Positions 34,997-43,578 of a stretch of 64,000 bases of DNA are shown here, piece by piece. Below the pieces are notes generated by a model. The model was not told where the DNA came from. It was given only the letters and a program-made list of their open reading frames with translations, and did no database searches. This DNA comes from Rhodoferax ferrireducens (GTDB taxonomy: Bacteria; Pseudomonadota; Gammaproteobacteria; Burkholderiales; Burkholderiaceae_C): assembly GCA_002083775.1 (NCBI GenBank), contig MTEI01000002.1, forward strand, positions 186,001-250,000, given 5' to 3'. Numbering within the stretch: position 1 is the stretch's first letter; each line of letters starts with the position of its first letter. Position numbers and translations under genes: made by a program.

Positions 34997-35245
34997 ATGA
35001 AATCTTCAAAACTACTCTTGGCTGCGGCCATCTCCTTCGCATTGGCCGGGTGCATTTCAGCGCCCGCCGGTCCGGCAGGTCCGCAAGGCGCTACCGGGCA
35101 AACCGGTGCGACGGGCAATACCGGTAACACCGGTTACACCGGCGCAACGGGCAGCACGGGCGCGACCGGCAACACCGGTGCCACTGGCACCTCAGGCGTG
35201 CGGACAGTGCCCAATGGCACCGTGGTCATCGTTCCGCCGCAGTAA
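34997..35245 (+). CDS. Small lipoprotein with collagen-like Gly-X-Thr repeats
   Basis: 82 aa. Signal sequence with lipobox LAGC (Cys19 or near) predicts an outer-membrane lipoprotein. Residues about 24-66 are an uninterrupted triplet repeat: [19 protein letters not shown], then NTGYTGATG and so on, with Thr at the third place. The tail [15 protein letters not shown] resembles a membrane-distal strand. AAAGGAACC precedes the ATG. Upstream 34772-34996 holds the divergent promoters of this gene and the crystallin gene; no clear boxes were fixed. Confidence 0.8.
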   Translation: MKSSKLLLAAAISFALAGCISAPAGPAGPQGATGQTGATGNTGNTGYTGATGSTGATGNTGATGTSGVRTVPNGTVVIVPPQ

Positions 35246-35356
35246 CAGCGCGGCGTCAAACACGTCGCTTCCAGGGTGCTGCGGCGCAGATGGGTGCCGC
35301 TGGCGTGTTGGATGCGATATTTCCTGCAAAATAGGCCATGAGAAAGGCCTCCTGAT

Positions 35357-36151
35357 ATGCCCCGCACCATTCACCAATTGTTCGATTTAACCGGTAAAAC
35401 TGCCCTCATTACCGGTGGCTCGCGTGGGCTGGGCTTGCAGATGGCGCACGCGCTGGGCGAGGCCGGTGCACGCCTGATGCTGTGCGCCCGCCACGCCGAC
35501 GCGCTGGAGGCTGCCTGCGCTGACCTGCAAGACGCTGGCCTGGACGCCCGCTGGGTGGCCGCCGACTGCGCGGTAGAGGCTGACCTGCAAAAACTGGTCT
35601 CCGAGACGCTGCAGCGTATGGGCGATATTGACATTCTGGTCAACAACGCCGGTATCAGCTGGGGTGCTCCGGCGCAAGAGCATCCGGTTGAGGCGTGGGA
35701 CCAGGTGATGGACCTGAACCTGCGCGGCGCCTTCCTGCTGTGCCAGCTGGTGGCCCGGCACAGCATGATCGGGCGCGGCGGGCGCATCATCAACCTGGCG
35801 GCGGTAGAAGGGCTGGGCGGCCATGTGCCGGAGCAGGGCAGCTTGGCCTACAGCACCTCCAAAGGCGCGCTGATCAGCTTCACGCGCGCACTGGCGTGCG
35901 AGTGGGGGCCGCATGGCATCAATGTGAACGCCCTGTGCCCGGGCTTTTTCCCCAGCCAGATGACGGCCGACACGCTGGAGCGCCTGGGCGCCGAGCACCT
36001 GGCGGCCAGCGTGCCGTTGCAGCGTTTGGGCGATGACGAAGACCTCAAAGGCGCGGTGCTGCTGCTGGCCAGTGACGCGGGCAAACACATCACCGGCCAG
36101 TTCCTGGTGGTGGACGGTGGCAGCAGCGCCTGCCTGCGGGGCTGCGCATGA
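35357..36151 (+). CDS. Short-chain dehydrogenase/reductase
   Basis: 264 aa. TGGSRGLGLQMAHALGEAG binds NAD(P); NNAGISWG, and the catalytic LAYSTSKGALISF (YxxxK) follow; C-terminal TGQFLVVDGGSSA is classical SDR. Substrate unknown. A short hairpin AGGCC...GGCCT lies over the ribosome-site region just upstream. The stop overlaps the thioesterase start (ATGA). Confidence 0.92.
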   Translation: MPRTIHQLFDLTGKTALITGGSRGLGLQMAHALGEAGARLMLCARHADALEAACADLQDAGLDARWVAADCAVEADLQKLVSETLQRMGDIDILVNNAGISWGAPAQEHPVEAWDQVMDLNLRGAFLLCQLVARHSMIGRGGRIINLAAVEGLGGHVPEQGSLAYSTSKGALISFTRALACEWGPHGINVNALCPGFFPSQMTADTLERLGAEHLAASVPLQRLGDDEDLKGAVLLLASDAGKHITGQFLVVDGGSSACLRGCA

Positions 36152-36609
36152 TGGCCATCAGCGTGCCGGGTACCGACTTTGGCATTGAAATTCCGTTTGT
36201 CACCCACCTGGGTTTTGTGCTCACGGCTTTTGCCGATGGCCAGTCCGAGATCTGTTTCACCGCGCGGCCCGAACACCTCAACTCTTACAACGTGACCCAC
36301 GGCGGCGTGGTGATGACGCTGCTGGACGTGACCATGGCCATGGCCGCACGTGCTTCGCCAGGGCGCACTGGCGTGGTCACGGTGGAGATGAAAACCAGCT
36401 TCATGCGCCCGTCGCACGGGCCGCTCGTGGCTCGCGGCACGCTCAAGCACCACACCGCCACGCTGGCGTTTACGGAGGCCACGGTGTTTGACGAGCACGG
36501 CAAAGCCTGCGCGCACGCCACCGGCACCTTCAAGTACATCCAGCGCCTGCCCGTGGGGGCGAAAGGTGTGCACGGTCTTAACCGGGTACTGGGCCAGGCG
36601 GATGTCTGA
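36148..36609 (+). CDS. PaaI-type hotdog thioesterase
   Basis: 153 aa single hotdog domain. HLNSYNVTHGGVVMTLLDVTMA is the family helix with its HGG; TVEMKTSFMRPSHGPLVARG follows. It likely hydrolyses acyl- or aryl-CoA thioesters. Translationally coupled to the SDR gene, which suggests a shared short pathway. Confidence 0.88.
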   Translation: MMAISVPGTDFGIEIPFVTHLGFVLTAFADGQSEICFTARPEHLNSYNVTHGGVVMTLLDVTMAMAARASPGRTGVVTVEMKTSFMRPSHGPLVARGTLKHHTATLAFTEATVFDEHGKACAHATGTFKYIQRLPVGAKGVHGLNRVLGQADV

Positions 36610-36617
36610 AGTCATAT

Positions 36618-36670
36618 AAAAAATTGGCCTCCAGCCCTTATCCATAAAGGGCTGACAGCTATTTATTATG
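36618..36670 (+). repeat. R1 hairpin repeat, copy 8 (intergenic)
   Basis: AAAAATTGGCCTCCAGCCC..ATAAAGGGCTGACAGCTATTTATT. Stem AGCCCTTAT/ATAAAGGGCT. Between the thioesterase and CurA-type genes; it carries paired C/G changes (CCAGCCC with GGGCTGA). Confidence 0.9.
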
Positions 36671-36702
36671 TAGTCTATTATTTCTTCGAAAGACCCCTTG
36701 CC

Positions 36703-37719
36703 ATGCCACTCAATCACCAGATCCTGCTCGATAACCGCCCGCTGGGCGAAGCCGTAGCCAGTAACTTCAAGCTGGTCAGCCAGCCCACGCCCGCGCTACA
36801 AGACGGCCAGGTGCTGGTGCGCCACCACTACCTGAGCCTGGACCCTTACATGCGCGGCCGCATGAACGACACCAAAAGCTACACCGCGCCGCAGCCGCTG
36901 GGCGAGGTGATGCTGGGTGGCACGGTCGGTGAGGTGGCCGAGTCGCGCCACCCGGCGTTTGCCGTGGGTGACAAAGTGGTCGGCATGGGCGGCTGGCAAG
37001 ACTACAGCGTGGTCAACGCCAGCGAGCCAGGGGCGCTGCGCAAGGTGGACACCAGCCACATTCCCCTGCAAGCCTACCTGGGCGCGGTCGGTATGCCGGG
37101 CGTGACTGCCTGGTATGGCCTGGTGAAAATCATTGAGCCCCGAGCGGGCGATACCCTGGTGGTGAGTGCCGCCACGGGTGCCGTAGGCAGTGCGTTTGGG
37201 GCGCTGGCCAAGGCCCGTGGCTGCCGCGTGGTGGGGATCGCCGGTGGGCCCGACAAATGTGCTTATGCGGTGAACGAGCTGGGTTTTGACGCCTGTATCG
37301 ACTACAAGCAACACCTGGACGCGGCATCCCTGTCCAAGGCCTTGAAAGAGGCTTGCCCGAGCGGCATTGACGGCTACTTTGAGAACGTGGGCGGCATGGT
37401 GCTGGACGCGGTCATGACCCGCATGAACGCTTTTGGCCGCATCGCTGTGTGCGGCATGATCGCCGGCTACAACGGCGCGCCACTGCCCATGAGCTACCCG
37501 GCACTGATTCTGGTGAGCCGCCTGAAAGTGCAGGGTTTCATCGTCACGGAACACCTGGAGGTGTGGCCCGAGGCGTTGAAAGAGCTCGGTATGCTGGTGG
37601 CCACCGGCCAACTGCGCCCGCGTGAATCCATCGCCCAGGGCCTGGCGGCGGCGCCCGAGGCGTTTCTGGGGCTGCTTAAAGGCAAGAATTTTGGCAAACA
37701 ACTGGTCCAACTATGCTGA
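36703..37719 (+). CDS. NADP-dependent oxidoreductase, MDR family (CurA-like)
   Basis: 338 aa. LSLDPYMRGRMNDTKSYTAP at the N-terminus and VSAATGAVGSAFGALAKARG as the nucleotide-binding motif match zinc-independent medium-chain reductases such as CurA and leukotriene B4 12-hydroxydehydrogenase. GIDGYFENVGG and LKVQGFIVTEH are family-specific. Reduces enones or enals. Overlaps the GST gene start by 7 bases. Confidence 0.92.
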   Translation: MPLNHQILLDNRPLGEAVASNFKLVSQPTPALQDGQVLVRHHYLSLDPYMRGRMNDTKSYTAPQPLGEVMLGGTVGEVAESRHPAFAVGDKVVGMGGWQDYSVVNASEPGALRKVDTSHIPLQAYLGAVGMPGVTAWYGLVKIIEPRAGDTLVVSAATGAVGSAFGALAKARGCRVVGIAGGPDKCAYAVNELGFDACIDYKQHLDAASLSKALKEACPSGIDGYFENVGGMVLDAVMTRMNAFGRIAVCGMIAGYNGAPLPMSYPALILVSRLKVQGFIVTEHLEVWPEALKELGMLVATGQLRPRESIAQGLAAAPEAFLGLLKGKNFGKQLVQLC

Positions 37720-38651
37720 TCCTGCACCATTACCCGATGTCACCGTTTTCAGAAAAAATCCGCGCGGTGCTGGGTTTCAAACAACTCGCCTGGCAGTCGG
37801 TGATCATTCCCGTGATCATGCCCAAGCCGGATCTGACGGCGCTCACCGGCGGATACCGCAAAACGCCGGTGTTGCAGATCGGTTGCGACATGTACTGCGA
37901 CACCACGCTGATCTGCCAAGTGCTGGAGCAACTGGCCCCGACCCACAGCCTGTACCCGGCGCAGGTCAACACCGCCTTGGCCGACATTTTGGCGCAGTGG
38001 GCAGACAGCGCGCTGTTTTGGGCCGCCATGGGTTACAACTTTCAAAAAGCCGGGCTGGCCGAGCTGTTTGACGGCTTGCCCGCCCAGGTGGTGAAAGACT
38101 TTGCCGCCGACCGCTCCGCCATGGCCACCGGGCTGGCGCGCCCGCGCCCGCTGGATGCGACCGTGGCCTACCGCGCCTACTTGCAGCGCCTGGCGTCCTT
38201 GCTGGAGGGGCAGGCGTTTTTGCTGGGCAAAGTGCCTTGTATTGCCGACTTTGCGGCCTACCACCCGCTGTGGTTCACCCGCACCCAGGTGCCGGGGCTG
38301 GCCTCCATCTTGCACACGGTGCCTACGGTCTTGCGCTGGATGGACCGCATCGAAGCCTATGGCCATGGCGAAATGAGTCGCCTGACAGCTACTGAAGCCA
38401 TAGCTGTCAGTGCAGCAGTCATAAGGGCTGGAGGCCAAAATGACTCAGAATTTCAGGACGACCATGGCATTCCACTGGGCAGCCTGGTCAGTGTGGCTGC
38501 CGAGAGTTTTGGCAGCGAACCCACCGTGGGTGTGCTGGTGGAAGCCACGCACAAGCACTACACGCTGCGCCGCGAAGACCCGCGCGCGGGGGTGGTGCGG
38601 GTGCATTTTCCGCGCATTGGTTATGCGCTCAGGCAGGAGGTGGCATCGTGA
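37713..38651 (+). CDS. Glutathione S-transferase-family protein with C-terminal extension
   Basis: 312 aa. Thioredoxin-like N-domain (MLILHHYPMSPFSEKIRAVL; GYRKTPVLQIGCDMYCDTTLI) and helical C-domain with PCIADFAAYHPLWF. After residue 225 an extra segment of about 85 residues (SVAAESFGSEPTVGVLVEATH...) is not standard GST. It is entered through an R1 repeat (38395-38441) read in frame as AIAVSAAVIRAGGQ. So R1 sits at a domain boundary here, as in purL. Confidence 0.85.
   Translation: MLILHHYPMSPFSEKIRAVLGFKQLAWQSVIIPVIMPKPDLTALTGGYRKTPVLQIGCDMYCDTTLICQVLEQLAPTHSLYPAQVNTALADILAQWADSALFWAAMGYNFQKAGLAELFDGLPAQVVKDFAADRSAMATGLARPRPLDATVAYRAYLQRLASLLEGQAFLLGKVPCIADFAAYHPLWFTRTQVPGLASILHTVPTVLRWMDRIEAYGHGEMSRLTATEAIAVSAAVIRAGGQNDSEFQDDHGIPLGSLVSVAAESFGSEPTVGVLVEATHKHYTLRREDPRAGVVRVHFPRIGYALRQEVAS
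38395..38441 (-). repeat. R1 hairpin repeat, copy 9 (inside GST-family gene)
   Basis: GCCATAGCTGTCAGTG..CATAAGGGCTGGAGGCCAAAAT, reverse orientation, at the junction between the GST core and the C-terminal extension. Confidence 0.82.
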
Positions 38652-39157
38652 CGTTCAAGCTTTGGTCAATTGGCAGCGGTGTGTTGGGTCATGGCGGGGC
38701 AGCATCGCAGGCGCCGGTTTGGCGGCTGCTGGCCTTTGAAGATTTGCGCGTGTTTGAGTTGTACGAGGCACTGCGCCTGCGCAGCGAGGTGTTTGTGGTG
38801 GAGCAGCAATGCATTTTTCATGACATGGATGGGGCTGACCCCAAAGCCATGCACTTGCTGGGTGTGCAGCATGGCGAGTTGCAGGCTTACGCGCGCTGTT
38901 TTGAGGCCGGGGTGAAGTTTCCAGAGGCCAGTTTCGGGCGGGTGCTCACGCGCCAAAGCGCGCGCGGCAAGGGTCTGGGGCATGTGCTGGTGGCGCAAGC
39001 CATTTCAGCCATCAGCCAGGTCTGGGGGCCGCAGGCCATCCGTATCGGTGCGCAGATGCAACTGGCCGACTTTTATGCCAAACACGGTTTTGTGGATATC
39101 GGTACGCACTACCTGGAAGACGGCATTCCCCACCTGGAGATGCTGCGCCCCGCTTGA
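38648..39157 (+). CDS. GNAT-family N-acetyltransferase, ElaA-like
   Basis: 169 aa. LYEALRLRSEVFVVEQQCIF and FGRVLTRQSARGKGLGHVLV (acetyl-CoA binding RGKGLG) are ElaA-type; LADFYAKHGFVDIG closes the fold. Start GTG 38648 overlaps the GST stop (GTGA). The substrate is unknown. Confidence 0.88.
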   Translation: MTFKLWSIGSGVLGHGGAASQAPVWRLLAFEDLRVFELYEALRLRSEVFVVEQQCIFHDMDGADPKAMHLLGVQHGELQAYARCFEAGVKFPEASFGRVLTRQSARGKGLGHVLVAQAISAISQVWGPQAIRIGAQMQLADFYAKHGFVDIGTHYLEDGIPHLEMLRPA

Positions 39158-39163
39158 GGCAGC

Positions 39164-41215
39164 CTAAACCGACGGGTTTCGGGCGCAGGGCAGCAGAATG
39201 TCGAAGCGGGTGCCGACGGCGCTGGCGCTGAACTTGAGGTACCCGCCCATTTTGTCTACCAAATCGTTCACCACGCTCAAGCCAAAGCTCGGCTTGTCGC
39301 CTTCGCCCCGGCCTGCGGTATGCATGGGCTCGTACAACTGGGCCTGAATGGCTTCTTTCAGGCTGGCGCCGCTGTCGGTGATGGTGAGTGCGGTATACAC
39401 GCTGCCTTCACGCTGCACCAGCACGCCACCGTTGACCACAATTTGTCCGCCGTCTGGCATGGCTTCGCAGGCGGTCTTGATCAAAATCAGCAGAACCTGC
39501 TTGATCCTGCCCACCGAGCCTTGCACCCAGGAGGCGCGGTTGGGCAGCTCGGAGTTGACCTCGATGTTGCCGGGAATGAGTTGCCGGTGCTGCAGCAGTT
39601 GCACCGTGTCGCGCACTGCCAGGCTCAAATCTACTGGCCCCATGGGGGTGCCTTGATCCGCCTTGGAAAGTGCCTCCACCAGCAGGTTCACCGCTTGCGC
39701 CACGCGCTTGAGTTCCAGTTGCTGCGCTTCCTTGGCCGACATGGCTTGGGCCGGGCGGTTTTTGTCGGCCTGACGCCTGCGCGACAGGGCCAGCCCGGCA
39801 TACACCCCAAACGACTGCAAGGTGGGCAACTGGCTTTTGAGATGGTGACTCAGCTCCGGCGGCACGGCAGCGGCCAGCACACCCAAACAGTGCTGAGCGG
39901 TCAACAGTGGCAGCAGCAGCACTTCGCTGGCGCCCATCACCGCCAACAGCGGGCTGCGCGGTGCACCGTTGTTTTTGGCAAATACCACCTTGCGCTGGCT
40001 TACGCACTGCGCCAAAGAGGGGTCGAACGACACGTCAAACGACAGCGGCGTGGCAGCCAGGTGGCGCTCGTTCATGGACACCGGCACCAGCGTCTGCTGG
40101 TTGTCACGGGCCAGCATGACCATGGCGTCTTCGAGTTGCAGCAGGGCGCTGGCGTGCTGGCGCAAAGACGTGAGTGCGGCGTTGGTGCTGGTCAGGTTGA
40201 TCAGCGTCATGGCCATTTCGTTGAGGACGCTGCGGTCCAGCACGTCGCGGGCGAGTTCGGCTTGCGCCGCGTCCAGCGGTTGCGGCCGGGTAATGGCCTG
40301 GCCCGGGGCCTGCGGGGCTTCGGCACCGGCGATGTCCACCCCGAGATCGCGCGCGATCTGGGTTACCTGCAACTCGGTTTTTTGCAACAGGGCGGTGATC
40401 TCTTCCAGGCTCAAACCCTGGCGGGCGGCCCACAGCGGGGTTTCCTGGGGCAGCTCCAGCGATAAGTTGGCCAGGCGATGCGCCAAATTGACCGTTTGTG
40501 TCAGTGGCTGCATGTCCTGCAGGCGGCTGTCGTCGCTGTGGTGGTAGCGCACACTTTCCACCATGTCGCCGCCCAGGTGCCAGTGTTCCAGCAGCCAGGC
40601 GCCGGCCTCGGTATGCGAGATGCCCAGCGTGCGCTGCTCCTGGGCCAAAAGACTGGCGTCGTCGGGCATGCCAAACAGTTCGGTGTAACGTTCAGGCACA
40701 GCAGCGAGCAGCGCCAGACGGCCGACGTCATGCAGCAAGCCGGTCAGGTAGGCTTCTTCGGAGTTGACGCTGCCCTGGCGGTCTGCCAGGGCGCGGGTCA
40801 GCACCGCCACACCCAGGCTGTGCTTCCAGAAATAACGCAGATCCAGCGCGCCCACCTGGCGAAAAGCGTTGAAGGTCTGGAACACCGACTCGCTGATCAC
40901 CAGCACCTTGATCAGCGCCATGCCGAGGGTGCTGGCGGCTTGCAACAGGGTGAGGCTTTTGGTGTCGGCGCGGTAGTAGGCAGCGCTGTGTGCCACCGAC
41001 AGCACCTTGGCCGCCAAACCGGGGTCGCTGGCAATCAGCTCAGACAACTCTCCCATACCGGTATCGTCAGACTGGCACAACACCATCAAACGCATCAGCG
41101 TCTGTGGCGGGCTGGGCAGCCGGGCCACCAACAGGCGTTGGTGGATGTCTTCGGGCAGTAGGTTCACAACAGTCCCTTCAAGAAGCGCAGTTGACGGGCT
41201 GGGAGCGTGATGCAT
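39164..41215 (-). CDS. HDOD-GAF protein with degenerate histidine-kinase core
   Basis: 683 aa. HDOD domain (about 20-220: SVAHSAAYYRADTKSL, LLHDVGRLALLAAVPE), a GAF-like region, then a histidine-kinase-like C-terminus. Compared with its paralogue at 43575, the H-box is KRVAQAVNLL instead of KIVHEASNPL, so the phospho-His is Ala506. The N-box is ILIKTACEAM instead of NLIKNSVEAL, losing the Mg-ATP Asn. The D-box is DSGASL instead of DNGAGL. The kinase is therefore probably inactive and may act as a partner or sensor. It lies 167 bases downstream of the REC-GGDEF-EAL gene on the same strand. Confidence 0.85.
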   Translation of the reverse strand: MHHAPSPSTALLEGTVVNLLPEDIHQRLLVARLPSPPQTLMRLMVLCQSDDTGMGELSELIASDPGLAAKVLSVAHSAAYYRADTKSLTLLQAASTLGMALIKVLVISESVFQTFNAFRQVGALDLRYFWKHSLGVAVLTRALADRQGSVNSEEAYLTGLLHDVGRLALLAAVPERYTELFGMPDDASLLAQEQRTLGISHTEAGAWLLEHWHLGGDMVESVRYHHSDDSRLQDMQPLTQTVNLAHRLANLSLELPQETPLWAARQGLSLEEITALLQKTELQVTQIARDLGVDIAGAEAPQAPGQAITRPQPLDAAQAELARDVLDRSVLNEMAMTLINLTSTNAALTSLRQHASALLQLEDAMVMLARDNQQTLVPVSMNERHLAATPLSFDVSFDPSLAQCVSQRKVVFAKNNGAPRSPLLAVMGASEVLLLPLLTAQHCLGVLAAAVPPELSHHLKSQLPTLQSFGVYAGLALSRRRQADKNRPAQAMSAKEAQQLELKRVAQAVNLLVEALSKADQGTPMGPVDLSLAVRDTVQLLQHRQLIPGNIEVNSELPNRASWVQGSVGRIKQVLLILIKTACEAMPDGGQIVVNGGVLVQREGSVYTALTITDSGASLKEAIQAQLYEPMHTAGRGEGDKPSFGLSVVNDLVDKMGGYLKFSASAVGTRFDILLPCARNPSV

Positions 41216-41382
41216 GCAAAAGATGCCGCTTGCGCGTCGGCGTTGGCTTCATGAACCATTTTCGGCTCAGGCTGCCCCACCTGCAGGTGTACGCCGGAAA
41301 AAATGGTAAGCGATTGTTAATGCTGTTGGCAAGGGCATGTGTACGTTATCCGGCCAAGCGGCGCTGTCACGCCGCCAGCCGG

Positions 41383-43578
41383 TCAATGCACTTGCTGGCT
41401 GTGCAGCAAGCCCATCAATGCCGACTGTTGCATCGGCCGGTGGTAGTAATAGCCCTGGAAGGTTTGGCAGCCGGCGTGTTCCAGATAGCGCTTTTGCACT
41501 TCGGTCTCGACACCCTCGGCCACCAGCTTTAGGCCCAGGCCCTTGGCAATGGAGATGATCGCCAGCACCACCGGGAACTGCAGCGAGTCGTCTTCTATGG
41601 GCATGACAAACGAGCGGTCGATTTTGAGCACATGGATCGGGAACCGGTGCAGGTACGACAGCGACGAATAACCGGTGCCAAAGTCGTCAATGGCCACCCG
41701 CACACCCAGCTGGCACAGCTTGTGAAGCTGGTCAATGGCGGCCTGCGGGTTGCGGATGCAGATGTTCTCGGTGACTTCGACCTCCAACTGCGAGGGCGAG
41801 ATCTGATAGCGCGCCAAGGCATCCTTGAGCTTGTCGTAGAAATCACCCCGGTCAAGGTAATGCGGTGACAGGTTGATGGACAGGTAAGGGCGCTCGTCAC
41901 TCAGGGTGTTCCAGGCCAGCAGGTCCTGGCAGACGGCTTCGAGCATCCAGTCGCTGATGGCGATGATCAAGCCGCTTTCCTCGGCAAACGGCAAGAACGC
42001 GCCCGCCCCCAGAAAGCCGCGCTGCGGATGGTTCCAGCGCATCAGCGCCTCGGCACCCATCACCTTGCCGGTCTTGACGTCCACCTGCGGCTGGTAATAC
42101 ATCTCCAGCTCGCCGGCTAACAGCGCCAGACGCAAACCGCTTTCTACCGAGATCTGCTCAAAACTCTGGTTGAGCATGGAGAGCTCGAAAAACTTGTAGC
42201 CATTGCGCCCCTGCGACTTTTTGGCGTGCATGGCCAGGTCGGCGTTGCGGATCAGGTCGTCGACGCTTTCGCCGTCCTTGGGGTACACGGCTACACCGAT
42301 GGTGGCCGTGATGTGGATGATTTGCCCGCCGAGCTCAAAAGGCGCGCGCAAGGCCACCAGACACGCCTGGGCCACCCGGGTTGGGTCCTGGATCGAGTCG
42401 AGCTCGGGCAGCACCACATTGAACTCGTCACTGCCAAAGCGCGACAGGGTGTCGCTGTGGCGCAGGCAGGCTTTGAGGCGCAGCGTGACTTGCTGCAGCA
42501 GTTCGTCGCCCAACTGGTGGCCGAGTGAGTCGTTGATGACCTTGAAGCGGTCCAGGTCGACATACATCACCGCCAGCCCGACTTTTTTGCGCTTGGCTTG
42601 CAGCAGGGCCAGACTGAGCCGGTCCTTGAACAGGACGCGATTGGGCAGGTCGGTCAGCACGTCGTAATAGGCTTGGTAGGCGATGAGCTCGTCGGCGCGT
42701 TTGCGGTCGGTGATGTCGCGCGCCACGCCATAGATGCCCATCTGTTCCAGATTCAGCGGGGCCCCTTCGTTGGACACCATTGGCGCTGAGAACGACACAC
42801 TCATCAGCTCCACGCTGAACACCCGGCCTTCATCGTCAGCGTGGCAGGATTTGAGGCGCAGCTCGATGTTGCGCGACCAGCGCTGCTGTTGCTGCCCGTC
42901 GCTGAAGACATAGTTGGCACGCTCCAGGTCTCGCGCATGCACCAGCTCGGCGTAATGTTTGCCAATCAGGTCTTCGGCGATGAAGCCCAGCAGTGGCTGG
43001 ATGCGGTGGTTGACAAAAGTCAGCAGGCCCTGGTGATTCAACGTGAAGATGATGTCGGGCGAGCTGTCGACCAAGCAGCGGTAAATGCGCTCCGAGCTCT
43101 CCAGTTTGGCGGCGATCTGCTTGTTTTCAGCTTCGAGCCGACGCTGCTGCAGGGCATTCTGCACCGCTTTGAGAAGCTCCTCGCGCGGGTAAGGCTTGCG
43201 CAGGTAATCGTAGGCGCCGCGCCTGAGCACCCCGATGGCCGCGTCAATGCCGCTGTCGCCACTGGTGATGATCACGTTGGCATCGATCTTGTGGACGTTC
43301 ATGTAGTCCATGACCTCTTGCCCCGAAATGTCGGGCATGCGCAGGTCGAGGATGACCAGATCAAACGGCTCGCTGACCAGGCAGGCAATGGCTTCGGTGC
43401 CGCTGTTGGCGGTCACCAGCACGAAACCACGATTTTTGAGCAACTCACACAGGCTCTCCAGCAGACGGGGCTCGTCGTCTACCAGCAGCAGCCGAGGCGG
43501 CGTTTGAATGAGTTGGGCTGGCTGCAGGCCACGTGCGGCCAGCGCAAAATCCCATTGCATCGGACTGAAGTTGCTCAT
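41383..43578 (-). CDS. REC-PAS-GGDEF-EAL response regulator
   Basis: 731 aa. Receiver domain (about 28-145) with acidic pocket LLLVDDEP and phospho-Asp in VILDLRMPDISG. PAS (about 170-295). GGDEF domain whose signature is FGSDEF, so cyclase activity is doubtful. EAL domain with AEALMRW, EVTENI, DDFGTGYSSL, KIDRSF and EGVET intact, so phosphodiesterase activity is likely. The start overlaps the stop of the upstream HDOD kinase (ATGA). The pairing suggests the kinase phosphorylates this protein to set c-di-GMP. Confidence 0.9.
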   Translation of the reverse strand: MSNFSPMQWDFALAARGLQPAQLIQTPPRLLLVDDEPRLLESLCELLKNRGFVLVTANSGTEAIACLVSEPFDLVILDLRMPDISGQEVMDYMNVHKIDANVIITSGDSGIDAAIGVLRRGAYDYLRKPYPREELLKAVQNALQQRRLEAENKQIAAKLESSERIYRCLVDSSPDIIFTLNHQGLLTFVNHRIQPLLGFIAEDLIGKHYAELVHARDLERANYVFSDGQQQQRWSRNIELRLKSCHADDEGRVFSVELMSVSFSAPMVSNEGAPLNLEQMGIYGVARDITDRKRADELIAYQAYYDVLTDLPNRVLFKDRLSLALLQAKRKKVGLAVMYVDLDRFKVINDSLGHQLGDELLQQVTLRLKACLRHSDTLSRFGSDEFNVVLPELDSIQDPTRVAQACLVALRAPFELGGQIIHITATIGVAVYPKDGESVDDLIRNADLAMHAKKSQGRNGYKFFELSMLNQSFEQISVESGLRLALLAGELEMYYQPQVDVKTGKVMGAEALMRWNHPQRGFLGAGAFLPFAEESGLIIAISDWMLEAVCQDLLAWNTLSDERPYLSINLSPHYLDRGDFYDKLKDALARYQISPSQLEVEVTENICIRNPQAAIDQLHKLCQLGVRVAIDDFGTGYSSLSYLHRFPIHVLKIDRSFVMPIEDDSLQFPVVLAIISIAKGLGLKLVAEGVETEVQKRYLEHAGCQTFQGYYYHRPMQQSALMGLLHSQQVH

